Shown here one piece after another: positions 8,500 to 16,277 of a stretch of DNA of 64,000 nucleotides. The position numbers were made by a program, and so were the translations under genes. The DNA is from Nocardioides sp. SYSU D00038 (GTDB taxonomy: Bacteria > Actinomycetota > Actinomycetes > Propionibacteriales > Nocardioidaceae). The notes under the pieces were generated by a model. That model was given only the letters and a program-made list of their open reading frames with translations. It had not been told where the DNA came from and did no database searches. Numbering within the stretch: the first letter of the stretch is position 1; each line of letters starts with the position of its first letter. The DNA lies in assembly GCF_016924665.1 (NCBI RefSeq), contig NZ_JAFFJT010000010.1, positions 124,001-188,000 on the forward strand, given 5' to 3'.

Positions 8500-10059
8500 G
8501 TGTCCTACAACCTTGCCGCGCTCCTCGAGCAGAGCGCCGCGACGTACCCCGACCGCACCGCCCTCGTCTTCGGCGAGACCCGGCTGAGCTTCGCGCAGGT
8601 GAACGGCGCGGCCAACCAGGTCGCGAACCTGCTGGTGTCGCGCGGCATCCAGCCCGGCGACAAGGTCGCGCTCAGCTGCCCGAACCTGCCGTACTTCTCC
8701 CTCGTCTACTGGGGGATCCTCAAGGCCGGCGGCACCGTGGTGCCGCTGAACGTGCTGCTCAAGGGGCGCGAGGTCGCCTACCACCTCGACGACTCCGACG
8801 CGAAGGCCTACTTCTGCTTCCAGGGCACGCCGGAGCTGCCGATCGGCCAGGAGGGCTTCGCCGGCTTCCAGGAGACGCCCGGCTGCGAGCACTTCTTCGT
8901 CATCACCGCCGACCCCGCCGCCGAGTCGCCGATCGAGGGCGCCGAGACGATGGGTCGCGCGATGGCGCAGCAGCCGCCGACGTTCGAGACCGTGGCCACC
9001 GACGAGGACGACACCGCGGTGATCCTCTACACCTCGGGCACCACCGGCCAGCCCAAGGGCGCCGAGCTGCGCCACCGCAACATGCGTGACAACGCGCTGT
9101 CGGGCGCCGAGCTCTTCGGCGCGTCCGCGGAGCGCCCCGACACCTACCTGTGCGTGCTGCCGCTCTTCCACTCCTTCGGCCAGACCGTGATCCAGAACGG
9201 CGGGGCGGCGTTCGCCGGCACCGTGGTGATGCTGCCGCGCTTCGAGGCCAAGCCGGCGCTCGACCTGATGCTCAAGGAGAAGGTGACCTTCTTCGCCGGC
9301 GTGCCGACGATGTACTGGGGCCTGCTCGGCGCGCTCGACGACTCCGTCGACGTCGGCGCGATCCGGGACGAGCTCCGGGTCGCCGTGGCCGGCGGCTCGG
9401 CGCTGCCCGTCGAGGTGCACAAGAACTTCGAGCAGCGCTTCGGGGTCACCATCCTCGAGGGCTACGGCCTCTCGGAGACCTCGCCGGTCGCGAGCTTCTC
9501 CAAGTTCGGCGAGCCGGTGCGGGTCGGCTCGATCGGCACCCCCATCCCCGGCGTCGAGATGAAGCTCATCGACCCCGAGACCTGGGAGGAGGTCGCGTGG
9601 TCGCCCGACGCGATCGGCGAGATCGCGATCAAGGGCCACAACGTGATGAAGGGCTACTACCGCCGTCCCGACGCCACCGCCGAGGCGATCCGCGACGGAT
9701 GGTTCCGCTCCGGGGACCTGGCCCGCCGCGACGAGGACGGCTGGTACTACATCGTCGACCGCTCCAAGGACATGATCATCCGGGGCGGCTACAACGTGTA
9801 CCCGCGCGAGGTCGAGGAGGTGCTGATGACCCACCCCGACGTCTCACTCGCCGCGGTCATCGGCGTCCCGCACGAGAGCCACGGCGAGGAGGTCAAGGCG
9901 ATCGTGATCCTCAACGACGGCGCGACCACCACCCCCGAGGAGCTCGTGGAGTGGGGCAAGGGCCAGATGGCGAGCTACAAGTACCCGCGCCTGGTCGAGA
10001 TCGCCGAGGCCCTCCCGATGACCGCCACCGGCAAGATCCTCAAGCGCGAGCTGTCGTGA
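8500..10059 (+). CDS. Fatty-acid / acyl-CoA ligase (AMP-binding family)
   Basis: 519-residue ANL-superfamily enzyme that would activate a carboxylic acid with ATP to the acyl-AMP and then the CoA thioester. Visible motifs: P-loop YTSGTTGQPKGAEL (~178), VLPLFHSFG, GYGLSETSP, GDLARRDEDGWYYIVDR with RSKDMIIRGGYNVYP, and the catalytic C-terminal Lys in TATGKILKREL. The GTG at 8500 is preferred over an in-frame ATG-like codon at 8455 because GGAGG sits 5 bases upstream and homology begins at SYNLAALLEQ. Long- or medium-chain fatty acids are the likely substrates; the exact chain is not readable. Confidence 0.92.
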   Translation: MSYNLAALLEQSAATYPDRTALVFGETRLSFAQVNGAANQVANLLVSRGIQPGDKVALSCPNLPYFSLVYWGILKAGGTVVPLNVLLKGREVAYHLDDSDAKAYFCFQGTPELPIGQEGFAGFQETPGCEHFFVITADPAAESPIEGAETMGRAMAQQPPTFETVATDEDDTAVILYTSGTTGQPKGAELRHRNMRDNALSGAELFGASAERPDTYLCVLPLFHSFGQTVIQNGGAAFAGTVVMLPRFEAKPALDLMLKEKVTFFAGVPTMYWGLLGALDDSVDVGAIRDELRVAVAGGSALPVEVHKNFEQRFGVTILEGYGLSETSPVASFSKFGEPVRVGSIGTPIPGVEMKLIDPETWEEVAWSPDAIGEIAIKGHNVMKGYYRRPDATAEAIRDGWFRSGDLARRDEDGWYYIVDRSKDMIIRGGYNVYPREVEEVLMTHPDVSLAAVIGVPHESHGEEVKAIVILNDGATTTPEELVEWGKGQMASYKYPRLVEIAEALPMTATGKILKRELS

Positions 10060-10256
10060 CGCTGGGCCGCGCCCTCGGCCTCGCCGCCGCGGGCCTGATG
10101 TTCCTGCTCGGCCTGGTCTGGACCCTCCAGGGCCTCGGCTACCTCGAGGGCAGCTCGATGACCGGCGAGAAGACCTGGGCAGTCGTCGGCCCGGTCGTCG
10201 CCGGCCTCGGCGTCGCGCTCGGCATCGTGATCGTCCAGAACGCGCGGACGAAGTAG
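10056..10256 (+). CDS. Small two-TM membrane protein
   Basis: 66 residues with two hydrophobic helices (LGLAAAGLMFLLGLVWTLQGLG and VVGPVVAGLGVALGIVIV) joined by a short polar loop SSMTGEKTW. Its GTG overlaps the TGA of the acyl-CoA ligase (GTGA), so the two are translationally coupled. Small proteins of this look are common in actinobacteria and unnamed; no function can be given. Confidence 0.75.
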   Translation: MTLGRALGLAAAGLMFLLGLVWTLQGLGYLEGSSMTGEKTWAVVGPVVAGLGVALGIVIVQNARTK

Positions 10257-10268
10257 CCCCGGCCGCCG

Positions 10269-10328
10269 CTGGTCGAGCAGCGAGCGCCAGCGAGCGTCGT
10301 CGAGACCCGGTGAGCCGAGAGCCCTCCG
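10269..10328. repeat. A-family repeat, left half only (A1)
   Basis: Begins CTGGTCGAGCAGCGAGCG, continues to CGAGACCCGGTGAGCCGA and GCCCTCC, then stops where the B element begins. It matches the left arm at 32570 and 48074. Its own right arm is missing. Confidence 0.8.
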
Positions 10329-10576
10329 TGCTGGCGGTTGGGACCGGGGACGGGGCTCGGGCGGGGCCTGACTGCGGGTGGGGTGGGTGTGCGGGGTGCC
10401 GCGCGTGGTGGGGCACTGCGGCTGCTGCGCGCCGGACGTCGTTCGGCGCTCGTTGCCGTGTCGCCGGACGCTGCCCTGCGGTTCCCCGGCGTCCGCTGCG
10501 GCGCCACATCGGGCGTCTACGTGCCGAACGCCGCCCGTCGCTCCGCCGCCTCCGCGCCGTGCGGCGCGGCCGCTCG
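10329..10576. repeat. B element, copy 1
   Basis: Non-coding block nearly the same as 48124-48413. Shared blocks include a 31-base identical run (10449-10479) and the run at 10521-10530. CGTTCGGCGC (10440-10449) can pair with GTGCCGAACG (10521-10530) through nine Watson-Crick pairs and one G-T pair. No reading frame in it has a recognisable product. It is flanked by A-family repeats on both sides. Confidence 0.75.
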
Positions 10577-10699
10577 CTGGTTGAGGAAGGCGTGCAACGC
10601 CTGTCTCGAAACCCGGTGAGCCGAGAACCCTCCCGTCCCCACCCGGAGGGCGGTCGGGTGCGGGGGTTTCGAGGCTCGCTTCGCTCGCACCTCAACCAG
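10577..10699. repeat. A-family palindromic repeat (A2)
   Basis: Complete element: left end CTGGTTGAGG, core ACCCGGTGAGCCGAGA with a CCCTCC / GGAGGG hairpin, right arm GGGTTTCGAGGCTCG and right end CTCAACCAG. The ends are exact complements of each other. Confidence 0.9.
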
Positions 10700-10807
10700 C
10701 GCCGGTGAAGGCCGAGCACGCCGAGCGACCGGCGGGTTCGCCGAGCCGTCGTTAATTGACGCCGGGTCGGCGGAACGCGAGCAGCCCAAGGTGGAGCGGT
10801 GCCTGCG

Positions 10808-10933
10808 CCGGTCGAGGTGCGAAGGCCGCTAGGCCTGAGCCTCGAGACCGGGTGAGCCGAATGTCCTTCCGTCCCCACGGAGGGCGGTCGGGTGCGGGGG
10901 TTTCGAGGCTCGCTTCGCCCGCACCTCCACCAG
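10808..10933. repeat. A-family palindromic repeat (A3)
   Basis: Complete but diverged ends (CCGGTCGAGG and CTCCACCAG). It has the arm version GGTGCGAAGGCC, paired with GGCTCGCTTCGCCCGCACC. It finishes 12 bp before the stop codon of the minus-strand stress-protein gene. Between A2 and A3 (10700-10807) I see no gene. Confidence 0.85.
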
Positions 10934-10945
10934 CGGCGGAGGGTG

Positions 10946-11461
10946 TCAGCCGGCGAAGGGGTCCGGGAGGGCGCCGGGGAGCTGGGCGAGGAGCTCGCGG
11001 GCCTGGGCGGCGACCTTGTGCTCGACGAGGATCTCGTAGCGGGTCGCGACCACGCTGGTGACCGAGGAGAAGTCGCGCTGGCCGCGGGTCATCGCGTAGC
11101 CCACCATCGCCCAGATCAGGCCGAACAGGGCGCCGAAGACGACGGTGGAGAGGATCACCCCGAGGGCGCCCTCCTCGGTGAAGAGCGTGAAGATCAGGCC
11201 GATGAAGAGGCCGAACCAGACGCCGGAGAGCGCGCCGCCGAGGGCGACCCGGCCGGTGGTGAGGCGGCCGGTGATCCGCTCGATCCGCTTGAGGTCGGTG
11301 CCGACGATCATGCACTGCTCGACCGGGAACTTGTGGTCGGCGAGGAAGTCGACGGACTTCTGCGCGGCGGCGTAGTCGTCGTAGACCGCCAGTGACTGGG
11401 GGAACTCCAGCTTGAGGGGCGACGCGGTGCGCGGGGGGAGGCCGGGGTTCTGCATGCTCAT
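10946..11461 (-). CDS. General stress protein 17M-like membrane protein
   Basis: 171 residues. The N-terminal ~75 residues fit the GSP17M/YflT-like domain ([40 protein letters not shown]), followed by a Gly/Ala-rich double membrane hairpin ([40 protein letters not shown]) and a short soluble tail. Proteins of this layout occur widely in actinobacteria; their role is linked to stress by name only. ATG 11461 is used; a second Met two codons in is possible. It is divergent from purS. Confidence 0.8.
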   Translation of the reverse strand: MSMQNPGLPPRTASPLKLEFPQSLAVYDDYAAAQKSVDFLADHKFPVEQCMIVGTDLKRIERITGRLTTGRVALGGALSGVWFGLFIGLIFTLFTEEGALGVILSTVVFGALFGLIWAMVGYAMTRGQRDFSSVTSVVATRYEILVEHKVAAQARELLAQLPGALPDPFAG

Positions 11462-11499
11462 GCCTCCAGTCTGCCGCAGGGACCCTCGGCGGTCGCCGA

Positions 11500-11505
11500 T
11501 ACGAT
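11500..11505 (+). promoter_or_regulatory. -10 hexamer TACGAT of purS-purQ
   Basis: TACGAT ends 6 bases before the purS ATG, again leaderless geometry. Confidence 0.55.
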
Positions 11506-11511
11506 GGGGCC

Positions 11512-11763
11512 ATGCCTCGAGTCGTCGTCGACGTCATGCCCAAGCCCGAGATCCTCGACCCCCAGGGCAAGGCGGTCCTCGGGGCGCTGCCCCGGCTCGG
11601 GTTCGGCGGGGTGACCGACGTCCGTCAGGGCAAGCGCTTCGAGCTCGAGGTGGAGGGCGAGGTGACCGAGGCGGTGCTGGCGCAGGTGCGCGAGATGGCC
11701 GAGACGCTGCTGTCCAACCCCGTGATCGAGAACTTCGACGTCCGCGTGGAGGAGACCGCATGA
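11512..11763 (+). CDS. purS: Phosphoribosylformylglycinamidine synthase subunit PurS
   Basis: 83-residue small subunit that bridges PurQ and PurL in the FGAM synthase complex. The sequence [19 protein letters not shown] and the later [14 protein letters not shown] are typical. Its TGA overlaps the purQ ATG (ATGA), so the subunits are coupled. purL is not in this window. Confidence 0.95.
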   Translation: MPRVVVDVMPKPEILDPQGKAVLGALPRLGFGGVTDVRQGKRFELEVEGEVTEAVLAQVREMAETLLSNPVIENFDVRVEETA

Positions 11764-12437
11764 GGATCGGCGTCGTCACCTTCCCGGGCTCGCTCGACGA
11801 CGTCGACGCCCGGCGCGCGGTGCGGCTCGGCGGCCACGAGGCCGTCGCGCTCTGGCACGGCGACCACGACCTGCGCGGGGTCGACGCGGTGGTGCTGCCC
11901 GGCGGCTTCTCCTACGGCGACTACCTGCGCTGCGGCGCAATCTCGCGGTTCGCGCCGGTGATGACCGAGGTCGTCGAGGCCGCCGGTCGCGGGATGCCGG
12001 TGCTGGGCATCTGCAACGGGTTCCAGATCCTGTGCGAGTCGCACCTGCTGCCGGGCGCGCTGGTGCGCAACGAGAGCCAGAAGTTCGTCTGCCGCGACCA
12101 GCGGCTGCGGATCGAGAACAACCGCACCGCCTGGACCTCGGCCTACGCCGAGGGGCAGGAGGTCACGATCGTGCTCAAGAACGGCGAGGGCGGGTTCATC
12201 GCCGACGCCGAGACCCTCGACCGGCTCGAGGGCGAGGGTCAGGTCGTGGCGCGCTACCTCGACGGCAACCCCAACGGTTCGCTGCGCGACATCGCCGGCA
12301 TCACCAACGAGCGCGGCAACGTCGTCGGCCTGATGCCCCACCCCGAGCACGCGGTCGAGGAGCTCACCGGCGCCGGCACCGACGGGCTGGGCTTCTTCAC
12401 CAGCGCGCTGGCGGCGGTCGAGGAGACCTTCGCCTGA
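11760..12437 (+). CDS. purQ: Phosphoribosylformylglycinamidine synthase subunit PurQ (glutaminase)
   Basis: 225-residue class-I glutamine amidotransferase that supplies ammonia to PurL. The catalytic triad is visible: Cys85 in LGICNGFQ, and His194 and Glu196 in MPHPEH. The oxyanion region [15 protein letters not shown] is intact. Starts at the ATG that overlaps purS. The next gene, a DUF3817 membrane protein rather than purL, overlaps its stop codon (TGATG). Confidence 0.97.
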   Translation: MRIGVVTFPGSLDDVDARRAVRLGGHEAVALWHGDHDLRGVDAVVLPGGFSYGDYLRCGAISRFAPVMTEVVEAAGRGMPVLGICNGFQILCESHLLPGALVRNESQKFVCRDQRLRIENNRTAWTSAYAEGQEVTIVLKNGEGGFIADAETLDRLEGEGQVVARYLDGNPNGSLRDIAGITNERGNVVGLMPHPEHAVEELTGAGTDGLGFFTSALAAVEETFA

Positions 12438-12889
12438 TGTCGGTGCCCTCGCCGCTGATGCTGTTCCGCCGGGTGGCGGTGGCCGAGGCCGTGACCTGGG
12501 CCGGGCTGCTGGTGGGCATGTTCCTCAAGTACGTCACCGACACCACCGAGCTCGGCGTGCGGGTGTTCGGGATGCTCCACGGCGTGGTGTTCATCGCCTA
12601 CTGCGTGACGACCGCCGTGGTCGCGGTCGACCAGCGCTGGCCGCGGGGCCGGGCCCTGCTCGGGCTCGCGAGCGCCGTGCCGCCGTTCATGACGATCTGG
12701 TTCGACCGGCACGCCGAGCGCCGGGGGGCCCTGGCCCGCGAGTGGCGGCTGGTCCTCGACGACCCCGCCACCCCGCTCGACCGCCCGGTCGCCTGGCTGC
12801 TGCGCAACCCGCTGCGCGGGCTCGCCACCGCCCTGGTCGCGGTGCTGGTGCTCACCGGGGTCGCGCTGCTCGTCGGCCCGCCGGGCTGA
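12437..12889 (+). CDS. DUF3817 integral membrane protein
   Basis: 150 residues. The first ~95 match the DUF3817 pattern: an N-terminal LFRRVAVAEAVTWAGLLVGM, then KYVTDTTELGVRVFGMLHG and VVFIAYCVTTAVVA, with about three membrane helices. A fourth helix is at the C-terminus (TALVAVLVLTGVALLV). Function unknown. The ATG overlaps the purQ TGA by one base, so it is probably part of the purS-purQ message. Confidence 0.85.
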   Translation: MSVPSPLMLFRRVAVAEAVTWAGLLVGMFLKYVTDTTELGVRVFGMLHGVVFIAYCVTTAVVAVDQRWPRGRALLGLASAVPPFMTIWFDRHAERRGALAREWRLVLDDPATPLDRPVAWLLRNPLRGLATALVAVLVLTGVALLVGPPG

Positions 12890-12959
12890 CCGTCGTCACT
12901 CTTCGGTAATTCCCCGGACCCGTCTTCCGGTCCGCTGGGTGCGGGCGCACGCTGACGAG

Positions 12960-13682
12960 ATGGTCCGTCTCCTCACCCGGGCCGCGACGGCCGGGTTGCT
13001 CCTCCCCCTGCTGCTCCTGCCGGCGCCCGGACGGGCGGCCGTCACCCCGGAGGTCCACGTCGACTCCCAGGCCCGCCAGGGCCAGTTCAACACCATCACC
13101 GGGAGCCTGCGCTTCCGCTGCGCCGCCGGCCTGGTCGCCGAGGTCCGGCTGACCTGGAGCCAGGCGGGCTTCACCTCGCCCGAGGCCCCCGGCCGCCCGG
13201 CGTCGTGCACGGGCGGCTGGCAGCGGCAGGCGTGGGCGTCGTACGAGGGCTTCGACCCCGGTCCGGCCGTGGTGCGGGCCCGGCTGCTGCTGACCGACGC
13301 CCAGGGGACCCCTCGCGGCGGGGCGGTGCAGACCAAGCAGGTCTACGCCCGGCCCGCGGCCAAGGTCGTGCTCCCGCGCACCGCGCTGCTGCGTCCGCGG
13401 GGCGTGGTCAGGGTCGTGGTGCGGGCGAGGTGCGACCGCCCGTGGGTGCTGGCGGGCTTCCACGTGGCGGCGACCCAGGGTCAGCGGACCGCCAGCCGCA
13501 GCCCGGGCCTGCGGTGCGACGGCGTCGAGCACGACGTCACCGTCTGGCTGAAGCCGGCCGCGGGTCGCTTCCGGGCGGGCTGGCTCGACGTCTCCGCGGA
13601 GGTGACGCTGCTCGACGCCGTCCACCAGGACCCGGTGGCGCAGGCCCGTGCCTCCCGGTCGGTGCGGGTCGTCGTGCCCTAG
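12960..13682 (+). CDS. Secreted protein of unknown function
   Basis: 240 residues with an N-terminal signal peptide (MVRLLTRAATAGLLLPLLLLP, predicted cut after GRAA). The mature part is beta-rich with four cysteines arranged in likely pairs (RFRCAAG, PASCTGG, RARCDRP, GLRCDG), suggesting two related Ig-like or beta-sandwich halves. No family is recognised. ATG 12960 is preferred over the GTG at 12939 because it directly precedes the signal peptide. Its TAG stop doubles as the -10 box of the next gene. Confidence 0.7.
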   Translation: MVRLLTRAATAGLLLPLLLLPAPGRAAVTPEVHVDSQARQGQFNTITGSLRFRCAAGLVAEVRLTWSQAGFTSPEAPGRPASCTGGWQRQAWASYEGFDPGPAVVRARLLLTDAQGTPRGGAVQTKQVYARPAAKVVLPRTALLRPRGVVRVVVRARCDRPWVLAGFHVAATQGQRTASRSPGLRCDGVEHDVTVWLKPAAGRFRAGWLDVSAEVTLLDAVHQDPVAQARASRSVRVVVP

Positions 13683-13685
13683 CCT
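13680..13685 (+). promoter_or_regulatory. -10 hexamer TAGCCT overlapping a TAG stop
   Basis: The TAG of the upstream stop codon is the first half of TAGCCT, which ends 7 bases before the hydrolase GTG. Confidence 0.5.
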
Positions 13686-13692
13686 CGCGCGG

Positions 13693-14577
13693 GTGACCGA
13701 GACCATCGAGATCCCGCTCGACCGGGTGCGGCTGTCGGCACTGGCGTGGGGGCCCGCCGACGGTCCGCTCGCCGTGCTGCTGCACGGCTTCCCCGACACC
13801 GCGTGGAGCTGGCGGCACCTGGGGCCGCGGCTGGCCGCCGACGGGTGGCGGGTCGTGGCGCCGTTCCTGCGCGGCTACGGGCCGAGCGCGGTGCCGGCCG
13901 ACGGCTGCTACGCCGTGGGCGCGCTCGTCTCCGACGCCGTGGGGGTGCACACCGCGCTGGGCGGCGACGACCGGGCGGTGCTGGTCGGCCACGACTGGGG
14001 CGCGATCACCGCCAACGCCCTGGGCGCCCACCCGCGCTCGCCGTACGCCCGGGTGGTGTCGATGGCGGTGCCGCCGCTGTCGCTCATGGGCGGCGGCAGC
14101 CCCGGGCTGCTGCTGCGGCAGGCCCGGCTGAGCTGGTACACGGTGTTCAACCAGCTGCCCGTGCTGCCGGAGCTCGCCTTCGAGCGGCTGGTCGCGCGGC
14201 TGTGGGAGGACTGGTCGCCCGGGCACGACGGCGCCGACGACGTCGCCCGGGTGCTCGCCGCGGTGCCGGACCGTGGTCGGCGCTCGGCCGTGCTCGGCTA
14301 CTACCGCGCGGTGCCGCGCTCGCTGCGTCCCGGCTGGGTGCCCGAGCCGTACCGTGACTGGCACACGACCTGGGACGGCGTGCCGACCGTGCCGGGACTG
14401 GTGCTGCACGGCACCCGCGACGGCTGCCTCCAGCCGGCGCTGGCCGAGCGGGCCGCGGCTCGGCTCCCCGCCGGCGTGCGCTTCGTGGCGGTGCCGGACG
14501 CCGGGCACTTCCTCCAGGTCGAGCAGCCCGAGCAGGTGGGCGACCTGGTGGCGGAGTTCGTGCGGGGTGCGGGCTGA
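13693..14577 (+). CDS. Alpha/beta hydrolase, epoxide hydrolase / dehalogenase-like
   Basis: 294 residues. The HGFPD motif (oxyanion hole), the nucleophile elbow GHDWGA with Asp101 instead of Ser, an acid in LVLHGTRDG and the base His272 in DAGHFLQVEQP place it with the Asp-nucleophile hydrolases (epoxide hydrolases, haloalkane or fluoroacetate dehalogenases). The halide-binding Trp next to Asp is present (D101-W102). Substrate unknown. GTG 13693 is supported by the start of homology and by the -10 box. It is convergent with the methyltransferase gene. Confidence 0.88.
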   Translation: MTETIEIPLDRVRLSALAWGPADGPLAVLLHGFPDTAWSWRHLGPRLAADGWRVVAPFLRGYGPSAVPADGCYAVGALVSDAVGVHTALGGDDRAVLVGHDWGAITANALGAHPRSPYARVVSMAVPPLSLMGGGSPGLLLRQARLSWYTVFNQLPVLPELAFERLVARLWEDWSPGHDGADDVARVLAAVPDRGRRSAVLGYYRAVPRSLRPGWVPEPYRDWHTTWDGVPTVPGLVLHGTRDGCLQPALAERAAARLPAGVRFVAVPDAGHFLQVEQPEQVGDLVAEFVRGAG

Positions 14578-14589
14578 GGGAGCAGACGA

Positions 14590-14656
14590 ACGACGACGAC
14601 CCCCGGGTGCAGCCACCCCCCACCGGGGCTGCAGCGACTCGGGAGGCCGTCGTCGT
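14590..14656. terminator. Hairpin between convergent genes
   Basis: ACGACGAC (14590-14597) and GTCGTCGT (14649-14656) form an outer stem; TGCAGCC and GGCTGCA form an inner one. It lies between the stops of the hydrolase and the minus-strand methyltransferase and could terminate both. Confidence 0.6.
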
Positions 14657-14699
14657 CCGATGATGGTAGGCACGTCCGTGTCGGAACTGACATACCCCC

Positions 14700-15479
14700 C
14701 TAGGTACCAAGAAGGTGTCGTCCGACGAGGGCCAGGCCACCGACCTCGGCATCACGGACCTCGGTGACCACCAGACCGGCGTCCTCGAGCAGTGCCGTGG
14801 CGGCGACGCACTGGGCCCCGGCGACCTCGATGACCAGCCGGCCACCGGGGGCGAGCCAGTCGCCCACCTCCGCGGCGACCCGCCGGTGCACGTCGAGCCC
14901 GTCGGCGCCGCCGTCGAGGGCCAGGCGGTGCTCGTGGTCACGGGCCTCCGGCGGCATCGCCGCGATCTCGGCGGTCGGCACGTACGGCGCGTTGCAGGTC
15001 ACGAGGTCGACGCCACCCCGGATCCGCGGCGGCAGTGCGGCGAACAGGTCGCCCTCGTGCACCCGCTCCGGCGGCAGGTTGCGGCGGGCCGCGGCGACGG
15101 CCGCAGGGTCGAGGTCGGCCGCGTGCACCTCGGCGTCCGGCCACGCGGCCAGCAGCCCGGCGGCCAGGGCGCCGTTGCCGCAGCAGAGGTCGACCGCCAC
15201 CCCGGCCCGCTCGGCGAGCGCGGCGCGCAGCAGGGTCCGGGTGCGCCGTCGCGGCACGAACACCCCCGCCGCGACGTGGAGGCGGAGCCCGGCGAAGTCG
15301 ACCGAGCCGACCACGACCTCCAGCGGGGTGCCCGCGACCCGCGCCTCGACCATCTCGGCCAGCGAGCTCTCGTCGCCGGCGGCCGCCTCGACGAGCAGCG
15401 CCGCCTCGTCCTCGGCGAAGACCGAGCCCGCGGCACGGAGCCGCGCGACCAGCGCCGGTGGCGGGAGCGGGACGGGCAT
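14700..15479 (-). CDS. PrmC/HemK-like N5-glutamine methyltransferase homologue
   Basis: 259 residues. SAM-binding motif I VDLCCGNGALAAGL, the acidic loop AADLDPAAVAAARRN, and the substrate motif CNAPYVP (NPPY in most N5-glutamine methyltransferases; here N-A-P-Y). The upstream helical part is shorter than in true PrmC. It may methylate a glutamine in a protein or be a paralogue with another target. ATG 15479 is chosen; an in-frame ATG at 15497 exists but would overlap the divergent gene's start. Confidence 0.8.
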   Translation of the reverse strand: MPVPLPPPALVARLRAAGSVFAEDEAALLVEAAAGDESSLAEMVEARVAGTPLEVVVGSVDFAGLRLHVAAGVFVPRRRTRTLLRAALAERAGVAVDLCCGNGALAAGLLAAWPDAEVHAADLDPAAVAAARRNLPPERVHEGDLFAALPPRIRGGVDLVTCNAPYVPTAEIAAMPPEARDHEHRLALDGGADGLDVHRRVAAEVGDWLAPGGRLVIEVAGAQCVAATALLEDAGLVVTEVRDAEVGGLALVGRHLLGT

Positions 15480-15495
15480 CGTCGAGAATGGTCCC

Positions 15496-15855
15496 ATGTC
15501 CGGACCGCTCGACCAGATCAGCGTGGTGGCCATCGGCTACGGCGTCCTGGTGACCCTGGCGGCGGCGTACTCCCTGTACCGCTGGCGGGCCCGGCCGCCG
15601 TGGCTCTCGCAGCTGGTGTGGATGCTCGAGTTCCTCCTCGGCCTGCGCGCGGTCGCGGGTCTCGGCTCGCTGCTGGCCGGCAACCGGCCCGACGAGCCGG
15701 TGACCTACGTCGGCTACCTCGTCGTCTCGGTCGCGACGCTGCCGCTGGCCCTGCGCTCGGTCGACGGCGACGAGTCCGGCTGGGCGGTCGGCGTGCTCGG
15801 CGTCGCGGCGCTCGCGGTCACCGTGGTGGCCTGGCGGACGCTGGTGACCGGATGA
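15496..15855 (+). CDS. Small membrane protein (four hydrophobic segments)
   Basis: 119 residues with four hydrophobic stretches (VVAIGYGVLVTLAAAYSLY, LVWMLEFLLGLRAVAGLGSL, YVGYLVVSVATLPLAL, VGVLGVAALAVTVVAW). It overlaps the next membrane-protein gene by ATGA, so the two are a pair of coupled membrane proteins. Neither is recognised. Confidence 0.75.
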   Translation: MSGPLDQISVVAIGYGVLVTLAAAYSLYRWRARPPWLSQLVWMLEFLLGLRAVAGLGSLLAGNRPDEPVTYVGYLVVSVATLPLALRSVDGDESGWAVGVLGVAALAVTVVAWRTLVTG

Positions 15856-16277
15856 GCGACGCGCCGGTGCCCCGTTCCGGCCCCCACCAGGTGCTGGTGG
15901 TCGTCTACCTCGTCTTCGCGGTCGCGGCCGGCGCGCGCAGCGCGGTGCAGCTGGCCACCCGGGCCGGAGAGGCGCCGTTCGCCTACGCGCTGTCGGCGGC
16001 CTCGGCGGTGACCTACGTGCTGGGCTGGTGGGCGATCCGGCGCGCGGTCGCCGGCCGGCCGGCGTTCGCGCGGGTGATGCTGTGGGTGGAGCTGGCGGGC
16101 GTGCTGGTGGTCGGCACCCTCAGCCTGGTCGAGCGCGACTGGTTCGGCGACCAGACCGTGTGGACCTGGTACGGCGCCTACTACGGGCTGCTCCCGCTCG
16201 TGCTGCCCGTGCTGGGGCTGGTGTGGCTGGCCCGGACCTTCCCGAGAACTGGAACAGGTTCTAGATTGACCGGGTGA
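15852..16277 (+). CDS. Small membrane protein
   Basis: 141 residues, about four hydrophobic helices (VLVVVYLVFAVAAGARSAVQ, AYALSAASAVTYVLGWW, VMLWVELAGVLVVGTLS, YYGLLPLVLPVLGLVWLA). Its last codons run through the KstR-like operator and the -10 box of the next gene and its TGA overlaps that gene's GTG, so coding sequence and control sequence share the same bases. Function unknown. Confidence 0.75.
   Translation: MSDAPVPRSGPHQVLVVVYLVFAVAAGARSAVQLATRAGEAPFAYALSAASAVTYVLGWWAIRRAVAGRPAFARVMLWVELAGVLVVGTLSLVERDWFGDQTVWTWYGAYYGLLPLVLPVLGLVWLARTFPRTGTGSRLTG
16250..16263 (+). promoter_or_regulatory. KstR-type operator upstream of the OYE gene
   Basis: TGGAACAGGTTCTA fits TNNAACNNGTTNNA, the KstR consensus known from Mycobacterium, at every fixed position. 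It overlaps the -10 hexamer TAGATT (16262-16267), which ends 6 bases before the GTG at 16274. Binding here would block the promoter, so repression is inferred. Confidence 0.8.

Noticed and set aside
10329..10576. Possible small proteins in the B element (a Cys-rich frame is partly shared with 48221-48484)
   Set aside because: Similarity extends over all frames, indels between the copies break the frames, and no ribosome-binding site or -10 box is placed properly.
14700..15497. True prmC (release-factor methyltransferase)
   Set aside because: The NPPY motif is NAPY and the N-terminal part is short; prmC is normally next to prfA, which is not here. Kept as a homologue only.
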